A DNA stretch of 23,532 nt from JAGLTN01 sp023135255 (GTDB lineage: Bacteria; Planctomycetota; Phycisphaerae; Sedimentisphaerales; Anaerobacaceae). The notes under the pieces were generated by a model, which was given only the letters and a program-made list of their open reading frames with translations, was not told the DNA's origin and searched no databases. Of this stretch, positions 17,645 to 23,532 are shown one piece after another (positions within the stretch are counted from its first letter, which is position 1; each line of letters starts with the position of its first letter). A program made the position numbers and the translations under genes. The stretch is taken from positions 1 through 23,532 of the forward strand of contig DAOWCP010000034.1 of assembly GCA_030639495.1 (NCBI GenBank). The letters run 5' to 3'.

Positions 17645-17748
17645 TATACTGATCCCAATTGAATTTTACCGTTTATCCGCGGGTAAATAACTTAAAAATA
17701 ACAAGTTACGGATTTATTCGCGGAAATTTCTTACCCTCAAAGGGTATA
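17645..17748 (+). repeat. Dispersed structured repeat, copy R1 (104 bp)
   Basis: Begins TATAC and ends GTATA, a 5-bp terminal inverted repeat. By hand alignment it differs from copy R2 at 9 of 104 positions with no gaps. An internal hairpin pairs 17677-17693 with 17703-17723 (17 pairs, two G-U, 4-nt bulge CGGA at 17709-17712, 9-nt loop). A small hairpin TACCC/GGGTA lies at 17732-17746. The right 43 bp overlap the 3' end of the carbonic-anhydrase-like gene and encode its last residues and stop. Confidence 0.85.
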
Positions 17749-18116
17749 ATTTCGTTTACTATCCAATGCTTGTCAACCCATAGCCCCAATATCTGGGTCT
17801 CTGGGAATTTTTGTTTTATTAGTTTAACCGAATCTTCTAATTGCACAAGCTGCTTTGCTTTGTCAACCGGGTTGCCCGCGCAGTCGTAATGTGCAACTAT
17901 TGCAATTAATTTTGATCCATGAATATTAACAGATATCTCCGCACGGCTTATTATCGAATCAATTTGCTGACCTTTCTCTTTATCAGACAATATTGCTATC
18001 GGCCCGGGATCTGTGATCATATCAACATAATCAGCATTGTATTGGTCTTTGAGATATTCGATCACAGGTAGCTGAACTCTACCATCCATACAATTAATAG
18101 CGGTACAAAAAGGCAT
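17706..18116 (-). CDS. Small beta-carbonic-anhydrase-like protein with repeat-derived C-terminus
   Basis: 136 residues. CMDGR near the N-terminus (residues 9-13) is the Cys-x-Asp-x-Arg motif of beta-carbonic anhydrases, and AHYDCAGNP supplies the His-x-x-Cys zinc pair. TDPGPI resembles the loop after the first strand in that fold. The chain is much shorter than the usual 190-230 residues, placing it in the compact carbonic-anhydrase-like subgroup; hydration of CO2 is plausible but unproven. GGAG lies 8 nt (plus AGG directly) before the ATG at 18116. Residues from about 124 to the end (PFEGKKFPRINP, after VNEII) are encoded by repeat copy R1, so the natural C-terminus was probably near residue 123. 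It lies 81 nt upstream of the ABM gene. Confidence 0.75.
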   Translation of the reverse strand: MPFCTAINCMDGRVQLPVIEYLKDQYNADYVDMITDPGPIAILSDKEKGQQIDSIISRAEISVNIHGSKLIAIVAHYDCAGNPVDKAKQLVQLEDSVKLIKQKFPETQILGLWVDKHWIVNEIIPFEGKKFPRINP

Positions 18117-18468
18117 CCTAATATCTCCAATAGAGACTAAAATTTCTGACAGTCCCTGAAATATATCAAAAATACAGGATGATTCAACTCAATACAGTTT
18201 TTAAGCACAAAAACAATTAAAATTATCATTAAAAAAGCAAAATATTGCTATTTCGTGTTTTTTCGTAAATATCATGAACTACAATAAAGAATTGACGTAC
18301 TACTATATAGATGAAATGAAATTCTCTCCTTTTAAAAAAAGTGAGTAAGGTGTTTTTTAAAAAACCTCCTCCAAAAACATGATGGCGGTAGCGACAAGGA
18401 AGCGTTATCGCCATTATGCATTAATAAAAAATCCTGATTTGCCGGTACTAATTTTTAGCTGCTTGAAT
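18117..18468. other. Intergenic region between dnaA and the carbonic-anhydrase-like gene
   Basis: About 350 AT-rich bases. They hold the dnaA terminator (18373-18414) and a near-palindromic TTTTTTAAAAAA stretch around 18353-18364. A TATAGT-like -10 (minus strand, near 18304-18309) might serve the carbonic-anhydrase-like gene but has no clear -35. The open frames here look non-coding. No RNA gene recognised. Confidence 0.45.
18373..18414 (-). terminator. Intrinsic terminator downstream of dnaA
   Basis: A 12-pair stem (ATGGCGATAACG with CGCTACCGCCAT, two G-U pairs) forms between 18414-18403 and 18393-18382, with a 9-nt loop. On the minus strand it is followed 4 nt later by TTTTT (18377-18373). 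It lies 55 nt past the dnaA stop codon. The T run is short, so efficiency is uncertain. Confidence 0.6.
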
Positions 18469-19887
18469 TTAGTTAGCAATTGCCTCTTCTAATTTGGCTA
18501 ATATTGTCCGGGCTTTTGATATCTTATTACCTGTCGGACATATCCAGTTAAGATCCAGGTTCCTCTTTATTTGATCTTCGACTTTTTTGCATGCAAGCAA
18601 AACTGTTGCATGGTTTTTACCGCCAAGGCATTTGCCAACTTCAGGGGAGGACATATTGGTATGTTTCCTTGCTAAATACATGCTGAAATGCCTGGCTAAT
18701 GTTATCGTTCTGTTTTTCTTTGATGAATGGATTTGTGACGTAGTAGTGCCGAAAAATGCCGCAACATTAGACTCGATATCGCCTATATGGACAATAGGGT
18801 CGGTTCTTACTATATGCTCAGCGAGTATCTCTTTGGTAATATGCAGATTCATCTTATTGTTTTGCAAAGCCGAAAAAGCCGTTATTTTCAGCATTGCTCC
18901 TTCGAGTTCACGCACATTCGATTTGATATTTTCAGCAACATATTTAATGACATTCTCTGGTACATGTTTTTTCATCTTAAACGCATACCTGCGGCAAATT
19001 TCCAGACGGGTTTTCAAGTCTGGGCTGTCTATTTTGACAACCATTCCCGATACGAACCGGTTAACAAGTTTGTCGGAAAGCTGGTCGATCATCTTAGGAT
19101 GGGCATCGGAAACCAGTACGATCTGCTTTCTCGCAAGATCGACACTGTTGAAAGTATGAAAAAATTCTTCCTGTGTCGATGGTTTGCTGGCCAGGAAGTG
19201 AATGTCGTCGATAGCTAACAAATCCGTTTGTCGCATTCGACGACGAAAAGCCTCCAGCTTCTTTGTCTTCAAGGCCAGCACAAACTGATTGACAAAATCT
19301 TCCGCTGATAGATATAGCCAATTAGTTCCGGGGCGGCTTCGGCATACTTCGTTGCAAATCCCTTGCAAAATATGCGTCTTTCCAACCCCATATCCTCCGT
19401 GTATAAACAGCGGATTAAATGGACTCTGTTTTTCTTTCACAACTACTTTGGCAGCGTTGTATGCCAACTCGTTCGAGGAGCCTACAACAAAATCATCGAG
19501 GTTTAATTTCAGGGGGCCTCTGCCTGGTTTTACTTGTTTTTTTGTTCTTCTAAGAGCAATCTGCTTACGAGAATTCAACATATCCTTTTTTGTTGAAGAA
19601 CTTGACCTTGTCGCAGGTCTCTGGTTGTCGGACATAGAAGCATCTACATTGAAAACAAGTTTTCTTGAATCTCCCAACACATCTCTTACTGACTGGTTGA
19701 TCTGTGGTGAGAAATGACTCTTTATCCAGTTAGCAATGAACACATTCGGTACATCTATTTTCAGATAATCCTCTGCTAATGTCAGGCTGGTTGTGTTCTT
19801 AAACCATATTCTGTATTTCTGAGAGCCCACCTTCTGGGCAATCACCTGGCTGATAGCACTAATCTCATCCGTGAGAGCAATCGTCAT
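18469..19887 (-). CDS. dnaA: Chromosomal replication initiator protein DnaA
   Basis: 472 residues, full length. Domain I covers about 1-80 and a basic, Ser-rich linker about 85-125. The AAA+ domain has Walker A GGYGVGKTH at 164-172, Walker B LLAIDDIHF at 223-231, the arginine-finger region NRFVSG at 276-281, and sensor II NVRELEGAM at 324-332. Domain IV carries the DNA-binding signature, with GGKNHATV at 422-429 preceded by SSPEVGKCL. It binds DnaA boxes, unwinds the origin and loads the helicase. AAGGGA lies about 9 nt before the ATG. The upstream spacer contains DnaA boxes and an AT-rich tract, so the gene may be autoregulated. Downstream there is no dnaN, which fits the scattered arrangement common in Planctomycetota. 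Confidence 0.97.
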   Translation of the reverse strand: MTIALTDEISAISQVIAQKVGSQKYRIWFKNTTSLTLAEDYLKIDVPNVFIANWIKSHFSPQINQSVRDVLGDSRKLVFNVDASMSDNQRPATRSSSSTKKDMLNSRKQIALRRTKKQVKPGRGPLKLNLDDFVVGSSNELAYNAAKVVVKEKQSPFNPLFIHGGYGVGKTHILQGICNEVCRSRPGTNWLYLSAEDFVNQFVLALKTKKLEAFRRRMRQTDLLAIDDIHFLASKPSTQEEFFHTFNSVDLARKQIVLVSDAHPKMIDQLSDKLVNRFVSGMVVKIDSPDLKTRLEICRRYAFKMKKHVPENVIKYVAENIKSNVRELEGAMLKITAFSALQNNKMNLHITKEILAEHIVRTDPIVHIGDIESNVAAFFGTTTSQIHSSKKNRTITLARHFSMYLARKHTNMSSPEVGKCLGGKNHATVLLACKKVEDQIKRNLDLNWICPTGNKISKARTILAKLEEAIAN

Positions 19888-19915
19888 CTGATCTTGTCCC
19901 TTATTAAATTTTAAG

Positions 19916-19995
19916 TTTCTCTAAAGTTGAAATCACGTTTAACTAAGTAGTATTATTGGCGGATACGAAAACAAATCAATCCCCATTTAGAGAAA
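19916..19995. promoter_or_regulatory. 10-bp perfect inverted repeat in the dnaA leader
   Basis: TTTCTCTAAA (19916-19925) and TTTAGAGAAA (19986-19995) are exact reverse complements separated by 60 nt. They lie 28 and 98 nt upstream of the dnaA start. They could be paired operator sites that loop DNA, or a long-range RNA stem in the dnaA leader. Confidence 0.35.
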
Positions 19996-20065
19996 TTCTT
20001 TTCCACTGAATGGAGGTTATTGTTTTTATTAGATTTGCGCAAAAAAAAAAATTGTTTTTAACAAG

Positions 20066-20074
20066 TTATACACA
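20066..20074 (+). promoter_or_regulatory. DnaA box
   Basis: TTATACACA matches the TTATNCACA consensus at all positions and lies 179 nt upstream of the dnaA start. Confidence 0.65.
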
Positions 20075-20122
20075 ACGTAAAGTGATATTGTGGAAAAGCT
20101 GTGGATTGAGTTTCAAATCGCA

Positions 20123-20140
20123 ATTATCAATGCTGATAAT
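20123..20140. promoter_or_regulatory. 18-bp palindrome beside the origin
   Basis: ATTATCA and TGATAAT form a perfect 7-bp inverted repeat around ATGC. It ends 15 bp before repeat copy R2. It could be a dimeric regulator site in the origin or a small hairpin. Confidence 0.35.
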
Positions 20141-20155
20141 AGTGGTTTTGACTGT

Positions 20156-20259
20156 TATACTAATTCCAATTGAATTTTACCGTTTATCCGCGAGTAAATA
20201 ACTTAAAAATAACAAGTTACGGCTTTATTCGCGGACATTTATTAGCCTTCAAGGGTATA
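20156..20259 (+). repeat. Dispersed structured repeat, copy R2 (104 bp)
   Basis: Same length and direction as R1, bounded by TATAC and GTATA. The main hairpin pairs 20188-20204 with 20214-20234. Relative to R1 the left arm has GAG for GGG; this changes a G-U pair to A-U, so pairing is kept. The small 3' hairpin has one mismatch here (TAGCC/GGGTA). It lies between the candidate origin and R3, in no plausible gene. Confidence 0.85.
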
Positions 20260-20321
20260 AATGTGACTCCAATGGGGCTGATAATGATTGAAAAACAGTT
20301 TGAAATGCACAAACACAATTT

Positions 20322-20420
20322 TATACTAATCCCAATTAAATTTTTCCGTTTATCCGCGGGTAAATAACTCTGGAACAACATTTAAGTTTCCTCGCGGAAA
20401 TTTATTACCCTGAAGGGTAT
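20322..20420 (+). repeat. Dispersed structured repeat, copy R3 (about 99 bp, diverged centre)
   Basis: Shares the left 48 bases (TATAC through GGGTAAATAACT) with few changes, and the right end from CGCGG to GGGTAT. The loop region is replaced and shortened. Base pairing of CCGCGGG (20354-20360) with CCTCGCGG (20390-20397) is kept, as is the 3' hairpin TACCC-TGAA-GGGTA (20406-20419). It ends 3 nt before the rsmB stop codon, so it immediately follows rsmB in the transcribed direction. Confidence 0.8.
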
Positions 20421-20423
20421 CGC

Positions 20424-21779
20424 CTAACATTTTAGAACGGCAAAGTACCCTCCATCGCAGTCAGGCGCGTCAGCAGACGGCAAAGTAAGCTCTTCCTGGA
20501 CGACCTTTATGTTACAATTCTGCGATACAAAATCTGCGATCAGTGCGGAGTTTTCCTCAGGCGCGATCGAGCACGTGCTGTAGCATATTGTCCCTCCAGG
20601 CTTAACCAACTCTAAAGCCGATTCAAGGATTTGTCTCTGTGTCCGAGCCAGGTTGGTAGCTGTCTCTTTTTTCAACCTGTGACGGGCCTCAGGCCTTCTT
20701 GAAAGTACGCCTATATTAGAGCACGGAACATCAACAAGGATATGATCAAAAGGTGCGTGTTCTTTTAATTCATCGTAGTTGACAATAACAAGGCTTTGAA
20801 GTTTTAGCCTCTTAGCGTTTCTTGTCACAACTCTGAGCCTGTCAGGACTAATATCCGTTGCGATTATTGTCGCCGTCTCTCCTGCCAACTCCGCCAACTG
20901 AGTAGCTTTGCCTCCCGGCGCACTGCAAAGATCAAGAACCTTTTCACCAGCTTTCACGTTAATCGCCTTTGCCGGCTTCGATGCTGTGATATCCTGCACA
21001 GCAAACAAGCCTTCTTTATAGCCTGGCAGATTAGAAATTGCTTTGGCACCTTTAAGTTTGATAATATCCTCACCAACTAACTCATGCTTCACTTCCGCCG
21101 CTTCAAGCTTTTCAGCAAGTTCAGCTTGCGTCGTCCTCAAATTATTTACCCGCAAATATATTGATGGCGTCCTATTAGAAGCAAAGCACGTTTTCAAAGC
21201 CTTTTCATACCCAAAGTCCTCAACCCAGCTATTTGTAAGCCACAAAGGCAGCGAAAATACAGCACTGAGATATGCTTCAGGAGACCTCTCAGGCTTTGGT
21301 AGGATCGCCTGATTAAACAAACACCCCCGCTTAAACCATACAGGCAAAATTTTCGTCGAATCAGCCTTTTCAGTTTCCGTATCCCTGTTTTCGATTCCTC
21401 TTGTTATCTGTCTCAAAGCAGCATTCACAAAGCCAACCTGCTTTTGACCTGCGATGATTTTAATGTTCTCCACCGCTTCATTGACTATCGCATACATAGC
21501 GACATTAGGCCGATAAATAAGCTCATAAGTTGCTATCCGGATTATAGTTAGCAGCTTTTTTGAAATAGCTTTCGTTGGCCTTTTCGTAAAGGCACTTATA
21601 ATCATATCTATTGCAAATTGATTTCGTATTGTTCCAAACACAAGGTCAGTAGCTCTTTGTTTTTGCTCAGTTTGATTAAGATAGCTGTTTAAAATATCAG
21701 ACGCATAACCCTTATCAAGGTTAAGCTGATTAAGAACCTTCATCGCTACGAATCGAGCGGTCATAATTTCGTTATTCAT
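20424..21779 (-). CDS. rsmB: 16S rRNA (cytosine-967-C5)-methyltransferase RsmB
   Basis: 451 residues, close to the family's usual 430-450. The N-terminal NusB-like RNA-binding domain covers about 1-135 (MTARFVAMKVLNQL, FVNAALRQI). The SAM-dependent methyltransferase domain has the SAM motif VLDLCSAPGGKATQLAEL, then DVPCSNIGVLSRRPEARHR with the release Cys, and YSTCSIAPEENSALI with the catalytic Cys. It methylates C967 of 16S rRNA during ribosome assembly. The ATG at 21779 overlaps the symporter's TAA by one base (TAATG), indicating translational coupling; no strong SD is present, consistent with this. ATG 21764 is a possible alternative start. The stop is followed 3 nt later by repeat R3. Confidence 0.95.
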   Translation of the reverse strand: MNNEIMTARFVAMKVLNQLNLDKGYASDILNSYLNQTEQKQRATDLVFGTIRNQFAIDMIISAFTKRPTKAISKKLLTIIRIATYELIYRPNVAMYAIVNEAVENIKIIAGQKQVGFVNAALRQITRGIENRDTETEKADSTKILPVWFKRGCLFNQAILPKPERSPEAYLSAVFSLPLWLTNSWVEDFGYEKALKTCFASNRTPSIYLRVNNLRTTQAELAEKLEAAEVKHELVGEDIIKLKGAKAISNLPGYKEGLFAVQDITASKPAKAINVKAGEKVLDLCSAPGGKATQLAELAGETATIIATDISPDRLRVVTRNAKRLKLQSLVIVNYDELKEHAPFDHILVDVPCSNIGVLSRRPEARHRLKKETATNLARTQRQILESALELVKPGGTICYSTCSIAPEENSALIADFVSQNCNIKVVQEELTLPSADAPDCDGGYFAVLKC

Positions 21780-23532
21780 TATTCATCTTTCGGCAATTTG
21801 TCATACCAGTAAAATTTCAACCAGATAGAAGTCGCTGCCATCACAGCCAAAGATATCCCCAAACCCCTGTAATGTTTAATAACCAGATATATCGGGATAA
21901 CCACAAGGCTGCTCTGCCATGTAAGAGCAACAATAACATTTATAATGTTTTTTACCATGTCATTATTTTTCACAAACCCCGGATCCTCCGCCAGCACCTT
22001 TTCCAGGACAGGCCTCCAAAGCCCCCAGGGTCTGACTTGCTTATAAAATGCTTTAAGCGTTTTATCGCTTTCAGGTCTTGTCATCAGAGACGCAACAATA
22101 GAAAACCCAAGGCTTATCACCAGGATAAATGGAAATGCGTTCAAAGGTGACAACATTGGAAAGATTATTGGAAACAGCAAGGCTGCCGTGATGCCGGAGA
22201 TCATCCCCGCGAAATATCCTTTGCCGTTAAGCCTCCACCAATACCATTTGAGAACATTAGGTGCCAGATATCCCGCGCCAAGACCAGCAACGATCCACTG
22301 CAGCGCAGAATTAATCGACTCCGTAAAGAACCCGAAAGAAATACCAACAACCACAAGCAGTATGGAACTAAGATAACTGACATAAATATTTTTTTTGTCA
22401 CTGGCATTGGGATTAATATATTGCTTATAGATATCATTTGCAATATACGCAGCTCCAGCGTTTACCGTCGAATCGAAACTACTCATAAATGCCGCCAAAA
22501 GCCCGGCAAGGATCAACCCAACTAATCCAACCGGAATAAATTTGCTTATTACAAAAGGAAGTATCTGTTCAAAGTCGACATCGGTCCCCATAGCCCTGAG
22601 TTCAGGACTGAAATATACCAACCCTAAGACTGTGATTCCGGTTATCAGCAGATATCTTGGAAAAAACTGCGTTACCGAGGTAAACCAACTCATCAGGGCA
22701 GCTTCTCTTGGTGTCCTGGTCGCAAGGATTCTCTGCATATCATAATTCGGGCTTGGTCCCGCTATTGAAGCAAGAATCCCTTTAAAAAGCATCATCATGA
22801 ACAGTATTCCAAACAAGCTGTAGCCTTCATTGGCAATTTTGTCATTAAGCACATCCATCAACCCTGTCCAGTCGAGATTTAATTTCCAGCCAAAGAACAA
22901 ATCTGACCATCCGTCCGGCGTGACAGCTGCTATTGATTCCGCAGACGTCCTGCTCATGGCGATACCGGCAATGCAAAACGCCACCGCTGTCAATATAATG
23001 TACTGAATGATATCGGTAATTACAACGCTGTACATCCCCCCGAGGATGACGTAAAAAGTAGTAACGCCCATTATTATCGCGGCATAGACATCAGGCGATA
23101 AGTCCCATGGAAAAAACACTACTGCGAATTTACCGATACCTTTAAACGCATAACTCAAAAAACCTATAGTGCTGACAATAGCGAATATAGTGACACTCAA
23201 ATGCGAAAGCTTTCCGCCGAGGTTATTGCCGAAACGGGTAAATATCCATTCTGCTCCCGTTCGCACATTCGACCTTCTAAGCCATATTCCAAGGTAGACC
23301 ATCATAAACACTGGCAGAAAGTGAGGCCAAAGCCAAGGTATCCATGAACTTTTAAGCCCATAAACAAACATTAAATACACCATCCACATTGTCCCGGTAA
23401 TATCCACCATGCTCGACGCGTTTGATGCACCGAGTATGTACCAGGGAACATTTTTCCCGCCGAGAAAATACGAATCAAGGTTTTGGGATGCTTTTTTTGA
23501 AATGATTACACCGGCGATTACTACCACAACCA
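21779..23532 (-). CDS. Sodium:solute symporter family (SSS) transporter, 5' end beyond window
   Basis: At least 584 residues are visible, open through the right edge, so the first part of helix 1 is missing and the GTG near 23527 should not be taken as the start. SSS features include SYFLGGKNVPWYILGASNASSMVDITGT, the helix-rich chain with about 13-14 membrane segments, GPSPNYDMQRILATRTPREA (the conserved loop), and LAGLLAAFMSSFDSTVNAGAAYIANDIYKQY (sodium-site Ser/Asp region). The C-terminal 100 residues contain extra helices and a cytoplasmic stretch (PESDKTLKAFYKQVRPWGLWRPVLE), as in sugar-type members of PVC bacteria. It imports a sugar or other organic solute with sodium; a carbohydrate substrate is inferred from the degradative setting. 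It overlaps rsmB by one base. Confidence 0.9.
   Translation of the reverse strand, partial: VVVVIAGVIISKKASQNLDSYFLGGKNVPWYILGASNASSMVDITGTMWMVYLMFVYGLKSSWIPWLWPHFLPVFMMVYLGIWLRRSNVRTGAEWIFTRFGNNLGGKLSHLSVTIFAIVSTIGFLSYAFKGIGKFAVVFFPWDLSPDVYAAIIMGVTTFYVILGGMYSVVITDIIQYIILTAVAFCIAGIAMSRTSAESIAAVTPDGWSDLFFGWKLNLDWTGLMDVLNDKIANEGYSLFGILFMMMLFKGILASIAGPSPNYDMQRILATRTPREAALMSWFTSVTQFFPRYLLITGITVLGLVYFSPELRAMGTDVDFEQILPFVISKFIPVGLVGLILAGLLAAFMSSFDSTVNAGAAYIANDIYKQYINPNASDKKNIYVSYLSSILLVVVGISFGFFTESINSALQWIVAGLGAGYLAPNVLKWYWWRLNGKGYFAGMISGITAALLFPIIFPMLSPLNAFPFILVISLGFSIVASLMTRPESDKTLKAFYKQVRPWGLWRPVLEKVLAEDPGFVKNNDMVKNIINVIVALTWQSSLVVIPIYLVIKHYRGLGISLAVMAATSIWLKFYWYDKLPKDE

Larger units (their letters stand above)
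19999..20140. other. oriC: Candidate chromosomal replication origin (oriC)
   Basis: Directly upstream of dnaA. It contains a consensus DnaA box TTATACACA (20066-20074, plus). On the minus strand there is TTTTCCACA (20097-20089, 8/9) and CAATCCACA (20108-20100, 7/9), and on the plus strand TTTTCCACT (19999-20007, 7/9). An AT-rich stretch with an 11-A run (20041-20051) lies beside the consensus box and could be the unwinding element. The palindrome at 20123-20140 closes the cluster. Position and boxes support an origin; strand-skew data were not available. Confidence 0.6.

Noticed and set aside
17659..17889. Rightward open frame beginning MNFTVYPRVNN, also seen at 20170
   Set aside because: The similarity between the two comes from the DNA repeat R1/R2, not from a protein family; no ribosome site precedes them and downstream parts are unrelated.
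18587..19717. Several long rightward open frames inside dnaA
   Set aside because: They are antisense to clear DnaA motifs and have no ribosome sites or recognisable domains.
17645..20420. Repeats as a CRISPR array
   Set aside because: Three imperfect copies of about 100 bp, with one copy 2.4 kb away and a gene between; no short regular spacers and no cas genes.

Overview
The window looks like a chromosomal segment from a bacterium of the PVC group, most likely Planctomycetota of the Phycisphaerae/Sedimentisphaerales type. This is inferred from gene content only: large secreted TPR/beta-helix proteins, a Tat-exported GH78 rhamnosidase, a URO-D-like methyltransferase, a sodium:solute symporter, and a dnaA without dnaN beside it. 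No 16S gene or other taxonomic marker is present, and no tRNA, rRNA, insertion sequence or CRISPR array was seen.

Left part (1-9524): a leftward pair encodes a secreted Ig-like/TPR/beta-helix protein and, overlapping it by 14 nt, a membrane sensor histidine kinase cut by the window edge. Divergent from these is a rightward pair of secreted alpha/alpha-toroid enzymes likely to act on polysaccharides. The 222-nt divergent spacer holds a near-consensus promoter followed by a tandem 11-bp repeat that looks like a response-regulator site. Together this resembles a sensing-plus-degradation locus for a polymer.

Middle part (9552-12205): two small leftward genes of unknown function, then enolase (eno) with a hairpin terminator, then a small two-helix membrane protein.

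Right-middle part (12214-18116): a tightly spaced leftward unit running, in transcription order, ABM monooxygenase, URO-D-like protein, secreted/anchored EEP hydrolase, PPC-domain protein, GH78 alpha-L-rhamnosidase. It is preceded by a small beta-carbonic-anhydrase-like protein whose C-terminus is encoded by a dispersed repeat.

Right part (18469-23532): dnaA, leftward, with an upstream AT-rich stretch and DnaA boxes that make a candidate chromosome origin; then two further copies of the repeat; then rsmB (16S rRNA m5C967 methyltransferase) overlapping by one base a sodium:solute symporter gene that runs off the window.

The least explained element is a structured repeat of about 100 bp in three same-orientation copies (17645-17748, 20156-20259, 20322-20420). 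It has short terminal inverted repeats (TATAC/GTATA), a long internal hairpin and a small terminal hairpin. One stem difference between copies keeps the pairing, and one copy has become part of a coding sequence.
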